Origin: Prevotellaceae bacterium
GTDB taxonomy: Bacteria > Bacteroidota > Bacteroidia > Bacteroidales > Bacteroidaceae
DNA length: 5,505 nt
Direction: 5' to 3'
NCBI GenBank assembly: GCA_030523505.1
Contig: JAUNIK010000205.1
Location: 1-5,505 of the forward strand
Shown here: positions 1 through 5,505 of the stretch, piece by piece
Position numbering within the stretch: position 1 is the stretch's first letter
How the letters are laid out: each line of letters opens with the position of its first letter
Translations under genes and position numbers: made by a program
Notes under the pieces: model-generated
The model's database searches: none
What the model was told of the DNA's origin: nothing
Seen by the model: the letters and a program-made list of their open reading frames with translations, nothing else

Positions 1-1
1 T

Positions 2-568
2 ATGAACCAGCATAGATGCCATCAGCACATCGGGATTATTTTCTCTGATGATGTTCAGCAATTCCGGCAGGCAACCGTTTTCCTTGTTCTTCTTCCACTG
101 AGAATAGTCTGTGGCATATTGGCTGACCTGGTGAATCACAATCACATCCCACGGTTCGGAAAGTATTCGGGCAAACACCGAACCATTGGTATATTTGCCT
201 TCGGCAACCGTTGTTGACAAATCGCCCAGGACCTTGGAATAAGTATATTCAGTGTAGTCGCTTCCGTTATAACACTGTGTCCATGTGAAGAACGATGCAC
301 CACCGCGAACCAATCGATAGTAGCACACATGCCTCATGTCCATTCCCGCAGCCTTGGCTATTCCATTGAGCAAGGCAGTGGCGTCCTCGGTGTATGAATT
401 GCCTATATCGAGAATTCTCAATGTATCGGCAGAGAGCACAGCATCGACTGGTCTCATGCTACCCAGCCATTCCATGGCCTGCGAATCCATGTAGGACTCG
501 TCGTCAGAGCATGACTGCATACCGATGGCAAGCAGCACGAGGCATAGAATGTGGGATAAGTATTTCAT
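2..568 (-). CDS. DUF4886/SGNH-hydrolase-like lipoprotein (partial, C-terminus beyond left edge)
   Basis: The frame is open from an ATG at 568 to the left edge, giving 189 residues without a stop; the 3' end is missing. Residues 1-19 are a lipoprotein signal peptide (hydrophobic ILCLVLLAIGM, then QS) ending at Cys20. The mature protein would begin C-S-D-D-E, which resembles the Ser-Asp-acidic signal that directs Bacteroidota lipoproteins to the cell surface. The domain begins near residue 50 with ILDIGNSYTEDA, where Ser58 in GNS is the likely nucleophile. R88-G89-G90 would be the second SGNH block, and WDVIVIHQVSQ (140-150) matches the W-D-V-x-x-x-Q-x-S block of DUF4886 proteins. The catalytic His would lie beyond the window. 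The SGNH superfamily includes carbohydrate esterases and acyl-hydrolases. Activity here, perhaps polysaccharide deacylation, is inferred from family and context only. It starts 10 bases after the acyltransferase stop, so co-transcription is likely. No strong ribosome-binding sequence is visible. Confidence 0.87.
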   Translation of the reverse strand, partial: MKYLSHILCLVLLAIGMQSCSDDESYMDSQAMEWLGSMRPVDAVLSADTLRILDIGNSYTEDATALLNGIAKAAGMDMRHVCYYRLVRGGASFFTWTQCYNGSDYTEYTYSKVLGDLSTTVAEGKYTNGSVFARILSEPWDVIVIHQVSQYATDYSQWKKNKENGCLPELLNIIRENNPDVLMASMLVH

Positions 569-578
569 ACTTGCGGCG

Positions 579-1292
579 TTATATTTCTTCTATTGAATAG
601 TCAATTTGTTCCTGATCCTCACGACGCTGAACATTGCGTTTGAGCACTCGTAGTGGTTCTCCACCATGAACGCAGAACGGTTCCATTATCTTGTTTCCGC
701 TACGGCTCACAACGGCACGAGCAGCGAAAATGGCACGATGTGGGGTTTCCACACTATGCATAACGAGGCAGCCGGTGCCAAACCAGTTGTTGTCGCCAAT
801 GACGATTTGTCCATGGCTCTTGGTGTAGCGCTGCTTTTCTATATCGTAGAGTGGATGGCAGTTGGTATCCATAATGATACTGTTCCATCCAACACGGACT
901 TCCTTTCCAAAGGTGATGCCACAAGCGGAAATGACCTTTATGGCTGCTGCTGCACGGAAATCATCGCCGAACACAACATTGCCATTCTTCTGGATGAGGA
1001 AATAGGTGTCGCCACCGATTTTGGCTGTTCCCTTGAACACTACCCTACCCTCATTGTACCACGAGATTCCATTGTCGGCCCAAGCATTGGAATAATGCCA
1101 ACCGAGTTTTATCATTCCAAAGGAAATCTTCTCTGCATCAATCCTTACTTCGCCCTTCAAACGGTTGAACTTTGGCTTGCGAACAAGTATAGGCAACCTA
1201 ACTGCCTGACGGAGAGGCAGATAACGAAGGTTGAATATGACCGACTGCAGGAAGACATGCAACCAGAAGTCTAATGTAAGTAGTATTCTCAT
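579..1292 (-). CDS. Left-handed beta-helix (hexapeptide-repeat) acyltransferase of polysaccharide locus
   Basis: This complete 237-residue protein starts at an ATG at 1292 preceded by the purine-rich AAAAGATAAGAA. The N-terminus (about 1-40) is hydrophobic and basic, with FNLRYLPLRQAVRLPILV at 20-37, typical of a Bacteroidales capsule-locus acyltransferase group. Turns of a beta-helix follow: FGMIKLGW (58-65), NEGRVVFKGTAKIGGD (80-95), GNVVFGDDF (104-112), GITFGKEVRVGWNSIIMDT (125-143) and GQIVIGDNNWFGTG (161-174). His146 in MDTNCHPLYD corresponds to the catalytic His of the usual MDTDFH motif. The family normally transfers acetyl or another acyl group from a CoA donor to a sugar hydroxyl or amine; the acceptor here is probably a repeat-unit sugar (inference). 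Late turns are divergent: the usual IGNNVWIG reads IGDNNWFG, and the following coil carries SVETPHRAIFAARAVVSRS. The C-terminus is charged. It lies 38 bases after the flippase and 10 before the lipoprotein. Confidence 0.88.
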   Translation of the reverse strand: MRILLTLDFWLHVFLQSVIFNLRYLPLRQAVRLPILVRKPKFNRLKGEVRIDAEKISFGMIKLGWHYSNAWADNGISWYNEGRVVFKGTAKIGGDTYFLIQKNGNVVFGDDFRAAAAIKVISACGITFGKEVRVGWNSIIMDTNCHPLYDIEKQRYTKSHGQIVIGDNNWFGTGCLVMHSVETPHRAIFAARAVVSRSGNKIMEPFCVHGGEPLRVLKRNVQRREDQEQIDYSIEEI

Positions 1293-1306
1293 TTCTTATC
1301 TTTTCG

Positions 1307-1320
1307 GGGCGCCACCGCCC
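1307..1320. other. GC-rich hairpin in the flippase-acyltransferase gap
   Basis: The 38-base gap contains a perfect 5-base-pair stem, GGGCG/CGCCC, around a 4-base loop. Read on the minus strand, the direction of the operon, the hairpin is followed by CGAAAAGATAAGAA and the acyltransferase ATG, with no U-run, so it is not an intrinsic terminator there. On the plus strand TCGGC and then five T follow, but no plus-strand gene ends here. It could act as an mRNA processing or stability element between cistrons, or be chance in a short GC-rich patch. Confidence 0.3.
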
Positions 1321-1330
1321 TCGGCTTTTT

Positions 1331-2671
1331 CTATTTCAATAATGTTTTAATCTTATATACATCCTTCCATCCGGTAAGTATTCCCACCGTTTGCATCACA
1401 AAGATTTTGCGATAGGCAGGGATAAGCATATTGGCGAAGAACCCTGGGAAGAGACCGGTGATGACACTGCTCACGGCTGCTCCCATAACTCCATAGCGAG
1501 GGATAAGTACCAAATTGAGACCAATACACACGGCACAACCGATGAGATTGCGTATGACTGCCCATTTCTGGATATGCTCCACGATGATCATCTGGCCTGA
1601 TGTCTGTGCAAGGGCAACTCCCGCCAATCTGAGCACCAACACCTGGAGCACCGGCACTGAGGCAAGATACATCACACCATAGGTGTAGCGGATGAGCGGA
1701 TAACTTATGAGACTCACTGTGATAGCAATGATGATACATCCCCAAAGCGACAGATTCATGAATATCTGGGCTTTCGCCTTATATTGTTCAAGGTCCTGTT
1801 CGTAGTTGCGCACAAGAACCGGCGTGATGGTTTGCGATAGGATGGTCGGTACAAACACACATACATCGGTGAACGACACTGCTATGGAATAGATTCCGAC
1901 AGCCGTCTTATCGAGCATATTGCCAAGCATCACGGCATTGATTTTAGTATAAACAATCACTGCGGCTCCGCTCAGCAACATCGGAAAGGCTTGCTTAAGC
2001 ATATATCGCGCCAAGGGAGCATCCCACGACCACAGACGCATAGAGCCAATCTTCGCACGGTAACTGATGGCATATCCTGAGGCGAGAAGCACTGCATCCA
2101 GAAGCACTGCAAAAATGAACCATGCCAATGGGGCGTGCAACATAAGCAGGGCAACCTTGAACACTATTCCAATGACTGTGCGACTTATCTCGGTCTTTAC
2201 AACATATTCATTCCAGATGATGGAAGTGAAATAGTTGCGCGCCACATTCATTGTGTTGAGCAGCATTGAGAGCGAATACATCATCACCATCAAGCGGGTG
2301 AATCCGTCGGCCTCAAACAGAAACATCGTCAATGCCACAAAGGCGATTGTGATAGTTGCAGCGACGAGTTTCAGTCGGAACGCTGTTCCGATGATGGCAT
2401 CCTTGCGCTCGGGAGTCTTTGATTCTTCGCGTATCTCTATACTGTCAAGCCCGAAGGTGGCAAATATCTGGAACAACGCCACATAACTGATGACATAATT
2501 CATCAGGCCATACTGCTCGGGACCAAGATAACGCGCCACGAAAATACCGACGAGCAGGTTGCCGACAAGAGTCACAATCTTGCCTCCGACAGCCCATACA
2601 AGGTTTGAGACCACCTTGCGTTTGGTGGCCGACATCCCTATTCGATCGATTATTTTCGATAAAATGCTCAT
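1331..2671 (-). CDS. Wzx-type polysaccharide flippase (MOP superfamily)
   Basis: A 446-residue inner-membrane protein of normal length for Wzx/polysaccharide-biosynthesis transporters, which move undecaprenyl-diphosphate-linked repeat units from the cytoplasmic to the periplasmic face. The N-terminus shows the family pattern: a short basic leader, first helix VSNLVWAVGGKIVTLVGNLL (21-40), then GIFVARYLGPEQYGLMNY (42-59), where ARYLGPEQYG is the hallmark after helix 1. IFATFGLDSIEIRE (69-82) matches the conserved G-L-D/x-x-x-x-R-E segment after helix 2. About a dozen hydrophobic helices follow through to residue 430, with a short basic cytoplasmic tail. The ATG at 2671 overlaps the stop of the polymerase (ATGA), so this start is well supported over the internal Met13. 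The repeat unit carried cannot be told from sequence. Neighbouring polymerase and Wzz-like genes fit a Wzx/Wzy pathway. Confidence 0.93.
   Translation of the reverse strand: MSILSKIIDRIGMSATKRKVVSNLVWAVGGKIVTLVGNLLVGIFVARYLGPEQYGLMNYVISYVALFQIFATFGLDSIEIREESKTPERKDAIIGTAFRLKLVAATITIAFVALTMFLFEADGFTRLMVMMYSLSMLLNTMNVARNYFTSIIWNEYVVKTEISRTVIGIVFKVALLMLHAPLAWFIFAVLLDAVLLASGYAISYRAKIGSMRLWSWDAPLARYMLKQAFPMLLSGAAVIVYTKINAVMLGNMLDKTAVGIYSIAVSFTDVCVFVPTILSQTITPVLVRNYEQDLEQYKAKAQIFMNLSLWGCIIIAITVSLISYPLIRYTYGVMYLASVPVLQVLVLRLAGVALAQTSGQMIIVEHIQKWAVIRNLIGCAVCIGLNLVLIPRYGVMGAAVSSVITGLFPGFFANMLIPAYRKIFVMQTVGILTGWKDVYKIKTLLK
2668..2671 (-). promoter_or_regulatory. ATGA stop/start overlap coupling polymerase and flippase
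   Basis: The flippase ATG (2671-2669) shares bases with the TGA stop of the polymerase (2670-2668). This 4-base overlap is the classic arrangement for termination-reinitiation, so flippase translation is probably coupled to that of the polymerase. The overlap is seen directly; the coupling is inferred. Confidence 0.6.
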
Positions 2672-3882
2672 TGTGCTTCAGTTTCTTTTTGTACGGCTTC
2701 TGCCAGCATTCTCATTCGTCCCTGACCAAGTCCATAGGTGAACACCACCAATGCCATGAGCATATAGATGAAGATATGCGACACATTGCCCATGAGAATG
2801 AAATTAGAGAACTGGAAACAGACGATCGGTGCCAGTTCATCTTTCTTTAAGGTAAGTCGCAATGCAAGACGGAAGAACGAAAGGGTGAAGAAAACATACA
2901 TCAATAGTCCTATGATGCCATAGTCATACAGAATCTCGAGATAGTCGTTATGAGCGGAATAATGAATCGTTGAATCCACCAACACCGCATTGTAGCCATT
3001 GCCAACGAACCATCCGATGCCATCCTGCGAGGCAATCATATCGATTGTCTTGGAATAAACACGGTCGCGGTTACTTCCTCCATCCTGACCGACATTCTCA
3101 AAACGCTCTACAAGAGTCATCCGTTCGCCTTCGACTTCCTGAGAGCCAAAGAACAGGAAGGCGGCTGCCAATACGCTCAATACCACCACGAGAATCGTAA
3201 ACGCCTTGATGATATTGTAGGAGCGAATCTTCAGATACACCATGAAATACACTATCAATCCGATGACCAACGCTGCCGCTCCACCTCGCTTCATAGAAGA
3301 CAGAATGATGGCAAAGGCCACTACGATGAACAGGATTTTCCATTTCCACTGCTTGACCAGGAACGCCAGCGGCAAGGCGAAAAGCAAATAATAGGAAATA
3401 CCAAGATGTTCGAGCTGAAGGTTGGAGATGCACATCAGAAGTACTCGGAGGTAGGTTATAGCCAGCATGACAAACACTACCACGATGCAGCGTTTCTCCC
3501 ATAGGCTCATCTCGTTGACCGAATACCATCGGTATGTGCCGACCATCACCAATACCAGCAGCACATGCATACTCATTCTAATGATTCGCACCACCACAGA
3601 GATGTCGCCTTTTGGCATAAGGACGATTATGGCAAGCGTGTAGAGTATGAACAAAGCAAAGACTGTGATGCCGAGCGGTGGCGCCTTGAATCGGAACGAG
3701 GGGTTAGGCAAGACCATAAGCGACCATACCATCGTGGCAAACAGGATTCCGATGCCCGTGATTCCCGAATAGAGAATTGCCATGATATTCTCCTGGGTGT
3801 ACATAAAATCACAGACACCGATTCCGAATGCCAAAATAGCACACAGGAAATACAGTCGTATTATGAGTCGCTTACTGAGCAC
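2668..3882 (-). CDS. Wzy-type O-antigen/capsule polymerase (O-antigen ligase-like family)
   Basis: A 404-residue polytopic membrane protein with about 10-11 hydrophobic segments. One long, mainly periplasmic loop runs from roughly residue 246 to 318, the layout of the Wzy/WaaL family. SMKRGGAAAL at 196-205 carries the conserved Arg-Gly after a membrane helix (Arg199). In the loop, SNRDRVYSK places Arg272 and Arg274 in the family's R-x-R/x-x-Y/W region, and SAHNDYLEILYDYGIIG (309-325) has the H-N-x-x-L-E signature with His311. Wzy enzymes join lipid-linked repeat units into chains in the periplasm, while WaaL ligases use the same fold to attach chains to lipid A-core. Position between Wzz-like and Wzx genes favours Wzy. 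The start is GTG: no in-frame ATG, GTG or TTG lies between the previous gene's stop and 3882, and the first internal ATG (Met27) would remove the first helix. The leader before the GTG is A-rich. Confidence 0.86.
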   Translation of the reverse strand: MLSKRLIIRLYFLCAILAFGIGVCDFMYTQENIMAILYSGITGIGILFATMVWSLMVLPNPSFRFKAPPLGITVFALFILYTLAIIVLMPKGDISVVVRIIRMSMHVLLVLVMVGTYRWYSVNEMSLWEKRCIVVVFVMLAITYLRVLLMCISNLQLEHLGISYYLLFALPLAFLVKQWKWKILFIVVAFAIILSSMKRGGAAALVIGLIVYFMVYLKIRSYNIIKAFTILVVVLSVLAAAFLFFGSQEVEGERMTLVERFENVGQDGGSNRDRVYSKTIDMIASQDGIGWFVGNGYNAVLVDSTIHYSAHNDYLEILYDYGIIGLLMYVFFTLSFFRLALRLTLKKDELAPIVCFQFSNFILMGNVSHIFIYMLMALVVFTYGLGQGRMRMLAEAVQKETEAQ

Positions 3883-3916
3883 TGCTTTTACTGATTTACA
3901 GGATTTGCGTTTACCA

Positions 3917-4984
3917 CTATGCTACGGAATACAATGCCGACAGTTCTTTTCTGACAATCCAGATGCTTGTACCTATAGTGGCGAGGATGAGCATGAACGC
4001 CACGAAGATCATGCGCTTTGGCGAAGAGGCTTTGAGGGCGACGGTTGGCGACTGGAGGCGGGTGAAGGCTGGAGTTGACTCCTGAACCTTAGCCTGGGCA
4101 GCCTGCAACTGGGTATTCATTGCGTTGTATGCGTTATACTTCAACTGCATATCGTTCTCCAAATCCTCGAGTTTTGCCTGTGAACTTGGGAGCGACACAT
4201 CAGTGTGCGAATCGGCATAACCGGTATAGAGACGTCGCAGATGCTCGTATTCAGCCTTTGCCTCCTTCGAGAGTTTTGTGTAATACTCAACATCCACACG
4301 CGCCTTGCTTGTACGATATTCGGTGATGAATCGCTGCAGACGTGCACTGACCGAATCGGCAAGGGTGGCTGCGATGAGCGGATCCTGGGCTTTCACAGAG
4401 ATGGTGAACACCTCGGTTTTCTTGTCAACACTGCATCCTATGCTCTGCTTCAACACTTCGACGAGTCCCGACTGGCGTCGTGTCATACGGAACGGATTGA
4501 TGCTCGTGCCTCTCTTTCCGGCAATGGATGCTGGCTCTGGCTTGGCGGTGAGTTTTGCTATCTTGCGCTTTGCCCAACGCACTGGCCATGTGTAGAAGGC
4601 GTATTTCTGATGTTTGTCGAGGTAGGTGTAGAGATCGCAGGTGAGGTCGCCATCGGCTGTGGTGACAGGGATATCGAAGAGGCTCACCACGAAATCGTTC
4701 GATGAAATGAGATCTGGGTAGAGCATCGGATAGATGGCGTCATTGGTGGCACCACCGAGGTTGATGCCGAAACTGCTTGCCAACGAACCCAAACCGCCGG
4801 CTGCACTCTCGCCAGCCACTTCAGGAGCGAGTACCACAGAAGAACTGTAATAGCGTGGCTTTGGCAAGATATACAGGCATGACAAAAGGAAAGTGATGAC
4901 CCACACTTTCAGGAAGAGTTTCTTCTTTTGAAGAATCAGCGAGAGCATCTTGCCCAAATCGATTGTATCTTTATTCTCTGACAT
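3917..4984 (-). CDS. Wzz-like polysaccharide chain-length determinant (polysaccharide co-polymerase)
   Basis: A complete 355-residue protein, ATG at 4984 preceded by AAAAGAA. It has the Wzz plan: a short cytoplasmic N-terminus (1-22), first membrane helix about 23-40, then KPRYYSSSVVLAPE (42-55), the start of the Wzz domain. The segment 63-98 contains GGLGSLASSFGINLGG and YPMLYPDLISS, typical of Bacteroidales Wzz proteins. A helical, coiled-coil-like stretch follows (about 225-305), then a proline-containing SSPKR (320-324) just before the second helix (326-344) and a short tail. Wzz proteins form periplasmic oligomers that set chain length with Wzy. The protein ends about 11 residues after the second helix, so there is no fused BY-kinase with Walker motifs or Tyr cluster; any kinase would be encoded elsewhere. 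It lies 35 bases after the export gene and 34 before the polymerase. Confidence 0.93.
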   Translation of the reverse strand: MSENKDTIDLGKMLSLILQKKKLFLKVWVITFLLSCLYILPKPRYYSSSVVLAPEVAGESAAGGLGSLASSFGINLGGATNDAIYPMLYPDLISSNDFVVSLFDIPVTTADGDLTCDLYTYLDKHQKYAFYTWPVRWAKRKIAKLTAKPEPASIAGKRGTSINPFRMTRRQSGLVEVLKQSIGCSVDKKTEVFTISVKAQDPLIAATLADSVSARLQRFITEYRTSKARVDVEYYTKLSKEAKAEYEHLRRLYTGYADSHTDVSLPSSQAKLEDLENDMQLKYNAYNAMNTQLQAAQAKVQESTPAFTRLQSPTVALKASSPKRMIFVAFMLILATIGTSIWIVRKELSALYSVA

Positions 4985-5019
4985 TTCTTTTATGGGAATT
5001 AAGGGGAAACTTTGAGGGG

Positions 5020-5505
5020 TTATTTCAATGCAGATACTACCACAGCACCAAGGGTGGCGAGGGTGGCAAGCATGCTTGAGATGAGGGTTACATTCTGTGT
5101 AGAGTTACTTGTCGTGTTACGCTCTGGGAGTACGATCTCACAGCCTGGCTCGACCTTGGCACCTTGGCGCACCATTGCCGACGAACCGTTCTGATAGATG
5201 ATATATGCCCACTTGCGGTTCTTTGAGCCGCGAGCACCTGCCTGACCCATATAATAGCGTATGCCCTTGCCTTCGGTGTATGGCACTGCGTTTGGATATG
5301 GCACATTGCCCGATACCTTTACAGTGTTTCTTGTTTCCTCGACAATGAGGCGGTCGCCATCGCGAAGGATCACATCATCAGCGCAACCTGGCTTTGTGAG
5401 CGATTTCTCGAGGTTTACGGCGAGTTTATAGAAGTCATTGCGCATCTGCTGCTCTACGAGGAGGGAGTCGGTGATACGCAACTTATCGTCGTTTGCCATC
5501 TGTCC
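5020..5505 (-). CDS. SLBB-domain polysaccharide export protein, C-terminal part (5' end beyond right edge)
   Basis: The frame is open from the right edge to a TAA at 5020-5022, giving the last 161 residues. A Met at 5499 is internal, because the frame continues upstream (Gly-Gln) and the fold begins mid-domain. DVILRDGDRLIVEE (44-57 of the visible part) closes one domain. TVKVSGNVPYPNAVPYTEG (61-79) opens a soluble-ligand-binding beta-grasp (SLBB) domain, which continues through IRYYMGQAGARGSKNRKWAYII (82-103) to GCEIVLPER (121-129). After a Ser/Thr/Asn-rich linker, the protein ends with a hydrophobic segment of about 21 residues (139-159) and ALK. SLBB proteins of the Wza/PES class carry polymer through the periplasm and outer membrane. 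Bacteroidales versions are often long, with several SLBB domains; full length is not visible here. Position upstream of the Wzz-like gene fits the export module of the operon. Confidence 0.85.
   Translation of the reverse strand, partial: GQMANDDKLRITDSLLVEQQMRNDFYKLAVNLEKSLTKPGCADDVILRDGDRLIVEETRNTVKVSGNVPYPNAVPYTEGKGIRYYMGQAGARGSKNRKWAYIIYQNGSSAMVRQGAKVEPGCEIVLPERNTTSNSTQNVTLISSMLATLATLGAVVVSALK

Noticed and set aside
2..217. Short plus-strand open frame at the left edge
   Set aside because: It is the codon-aligned antisense shadow of the lipoprotein gene; its product has no recognisable motif.
666..1274. A 202-codon plus-strand open frame opposite the acyltransferase
   Set aside because: It is codon-aligned with the real gene on the other strand, so its stops depend only on TTA, CTA and TCA codons in that gene, which happen to be absent there. 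The translation shows no recognisable domain, while the minus-strand product has a clear beta-helix with its catalytic-type His.
1306..1330. Hairpin followed by T-run on the plus strand, resembling an intrinsic terminator
   Set aside because: The stem is only 5 base pairs, the T-run begins 5 bases after it, and no plus-strand gene precedes it. In the operon direction there is no U-run.
1353..1745. A 130-codon minus-strand frame inside the flippase
   Set aside because: It lies out of frame within a clear membrane-transporter gene. Its Cys/His/Ser-rich composition is typical of a shifted read of hydrophobic codons.
3098..3529. A 143-codon minus-strand frame inside the polymerase
   Set aside because: It is an out-of-frame read of the polymerase, whose own frame carries all the family motifs without interruption. 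No frameshift is needed.
5051..5068. Two tandem copies of a 9-base unit (AGGGTGGCG/AGGGTGGCA)
   Set aside because: It lies in frame in the export gene and simply encodes Ala-Thr-Leu twice within the hydrophobic tail. Two copies are not enough to call a functional repeat.
1..5505. Mobile elements, CRISPR arrays, RNA genes, invertible promoters
   Set aside because: I saw no transposase or integrase, no spaced repeats, no tRNA- or rRNA-like stretch, and no pair of inverted repeats flanking a promoter of the kind that switches Bacteroides capsule operons. Gaps between genes are at most 38 bases.

Overview
This window looks like part of a surface-polysaccharide (capsule, exopolysaccharide or O-antigen) assembly operon from a member of the Bacteroidota, most likely order Bacteroidales (Bacteroides/Prevotella-like). 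The evidence is a Bacteroidales-type SLBB export protein with a hydrophobic C-terminal tail, a short chain-length regulator without a kinase domain, and a lipoprotein whose mature N-terminus is C-S-D-D-E. Starts are preceded by A-rich stretches rather than strong Shine-Dalgarno sequences. Genus and species cannot be fixed from this sequence.

All six supported genes lie on the minus strand and are read from right to left. In transcription order they are: (1) the C-terminal part of an SLBB-domain polysaccharide export protein, cut by the right edge (5020-5505); (2) a Wzz-like chain-length determinant (3917-4984); (3) a Wzy/O-antigen-ligase-family polymerase with a GTG start (2668-3882); (4) a Wzx-type flippase (1331-2671) overlapping the polymerase by 4 bases (ATGA); (5) a left-handed beta-helix acyltransferase (579-1292); (6) a lipoprotein with a DUF4886/SGNH-hydrolase-like domain, cut by the left edge (2-568). 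Gaps are 35, 34, -4, 38 and 10 bases, which fits one transcript. There is no gene-free stretch above 40 bases and no supported gene on the plus strand.

Together the genes read as the transport and polymerisation core of a Wzx/Wzy-dependent pathway. The flippase would move lipid-linked repeat units across the inner membrane. The polymerase would join them in the periplasm, the Wzz-like protein would set chain length, and the SLBB protein would serve export at the outer membrane. The acyltransferase probably decorates the sugar or a precursor. The SGNH-like lipoprotein at the distal end may act on acyl groups at the cell envelope or surface. The window holds no glycosyltransferases, no sugar-nucleotide genes and no UpxY/NusG-like regulator; these would have to lie outside it.

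Most of the window is a recognisable, ordinary polysaccharide locus. The part most worth a second look is the left end: an acyltransferase separated by only 10 bases from a poorly characterised SGNH-like lipoprotein with a possible surface-export signal. That pair could form a small acylation/deacylation module attached to the assembly genes.
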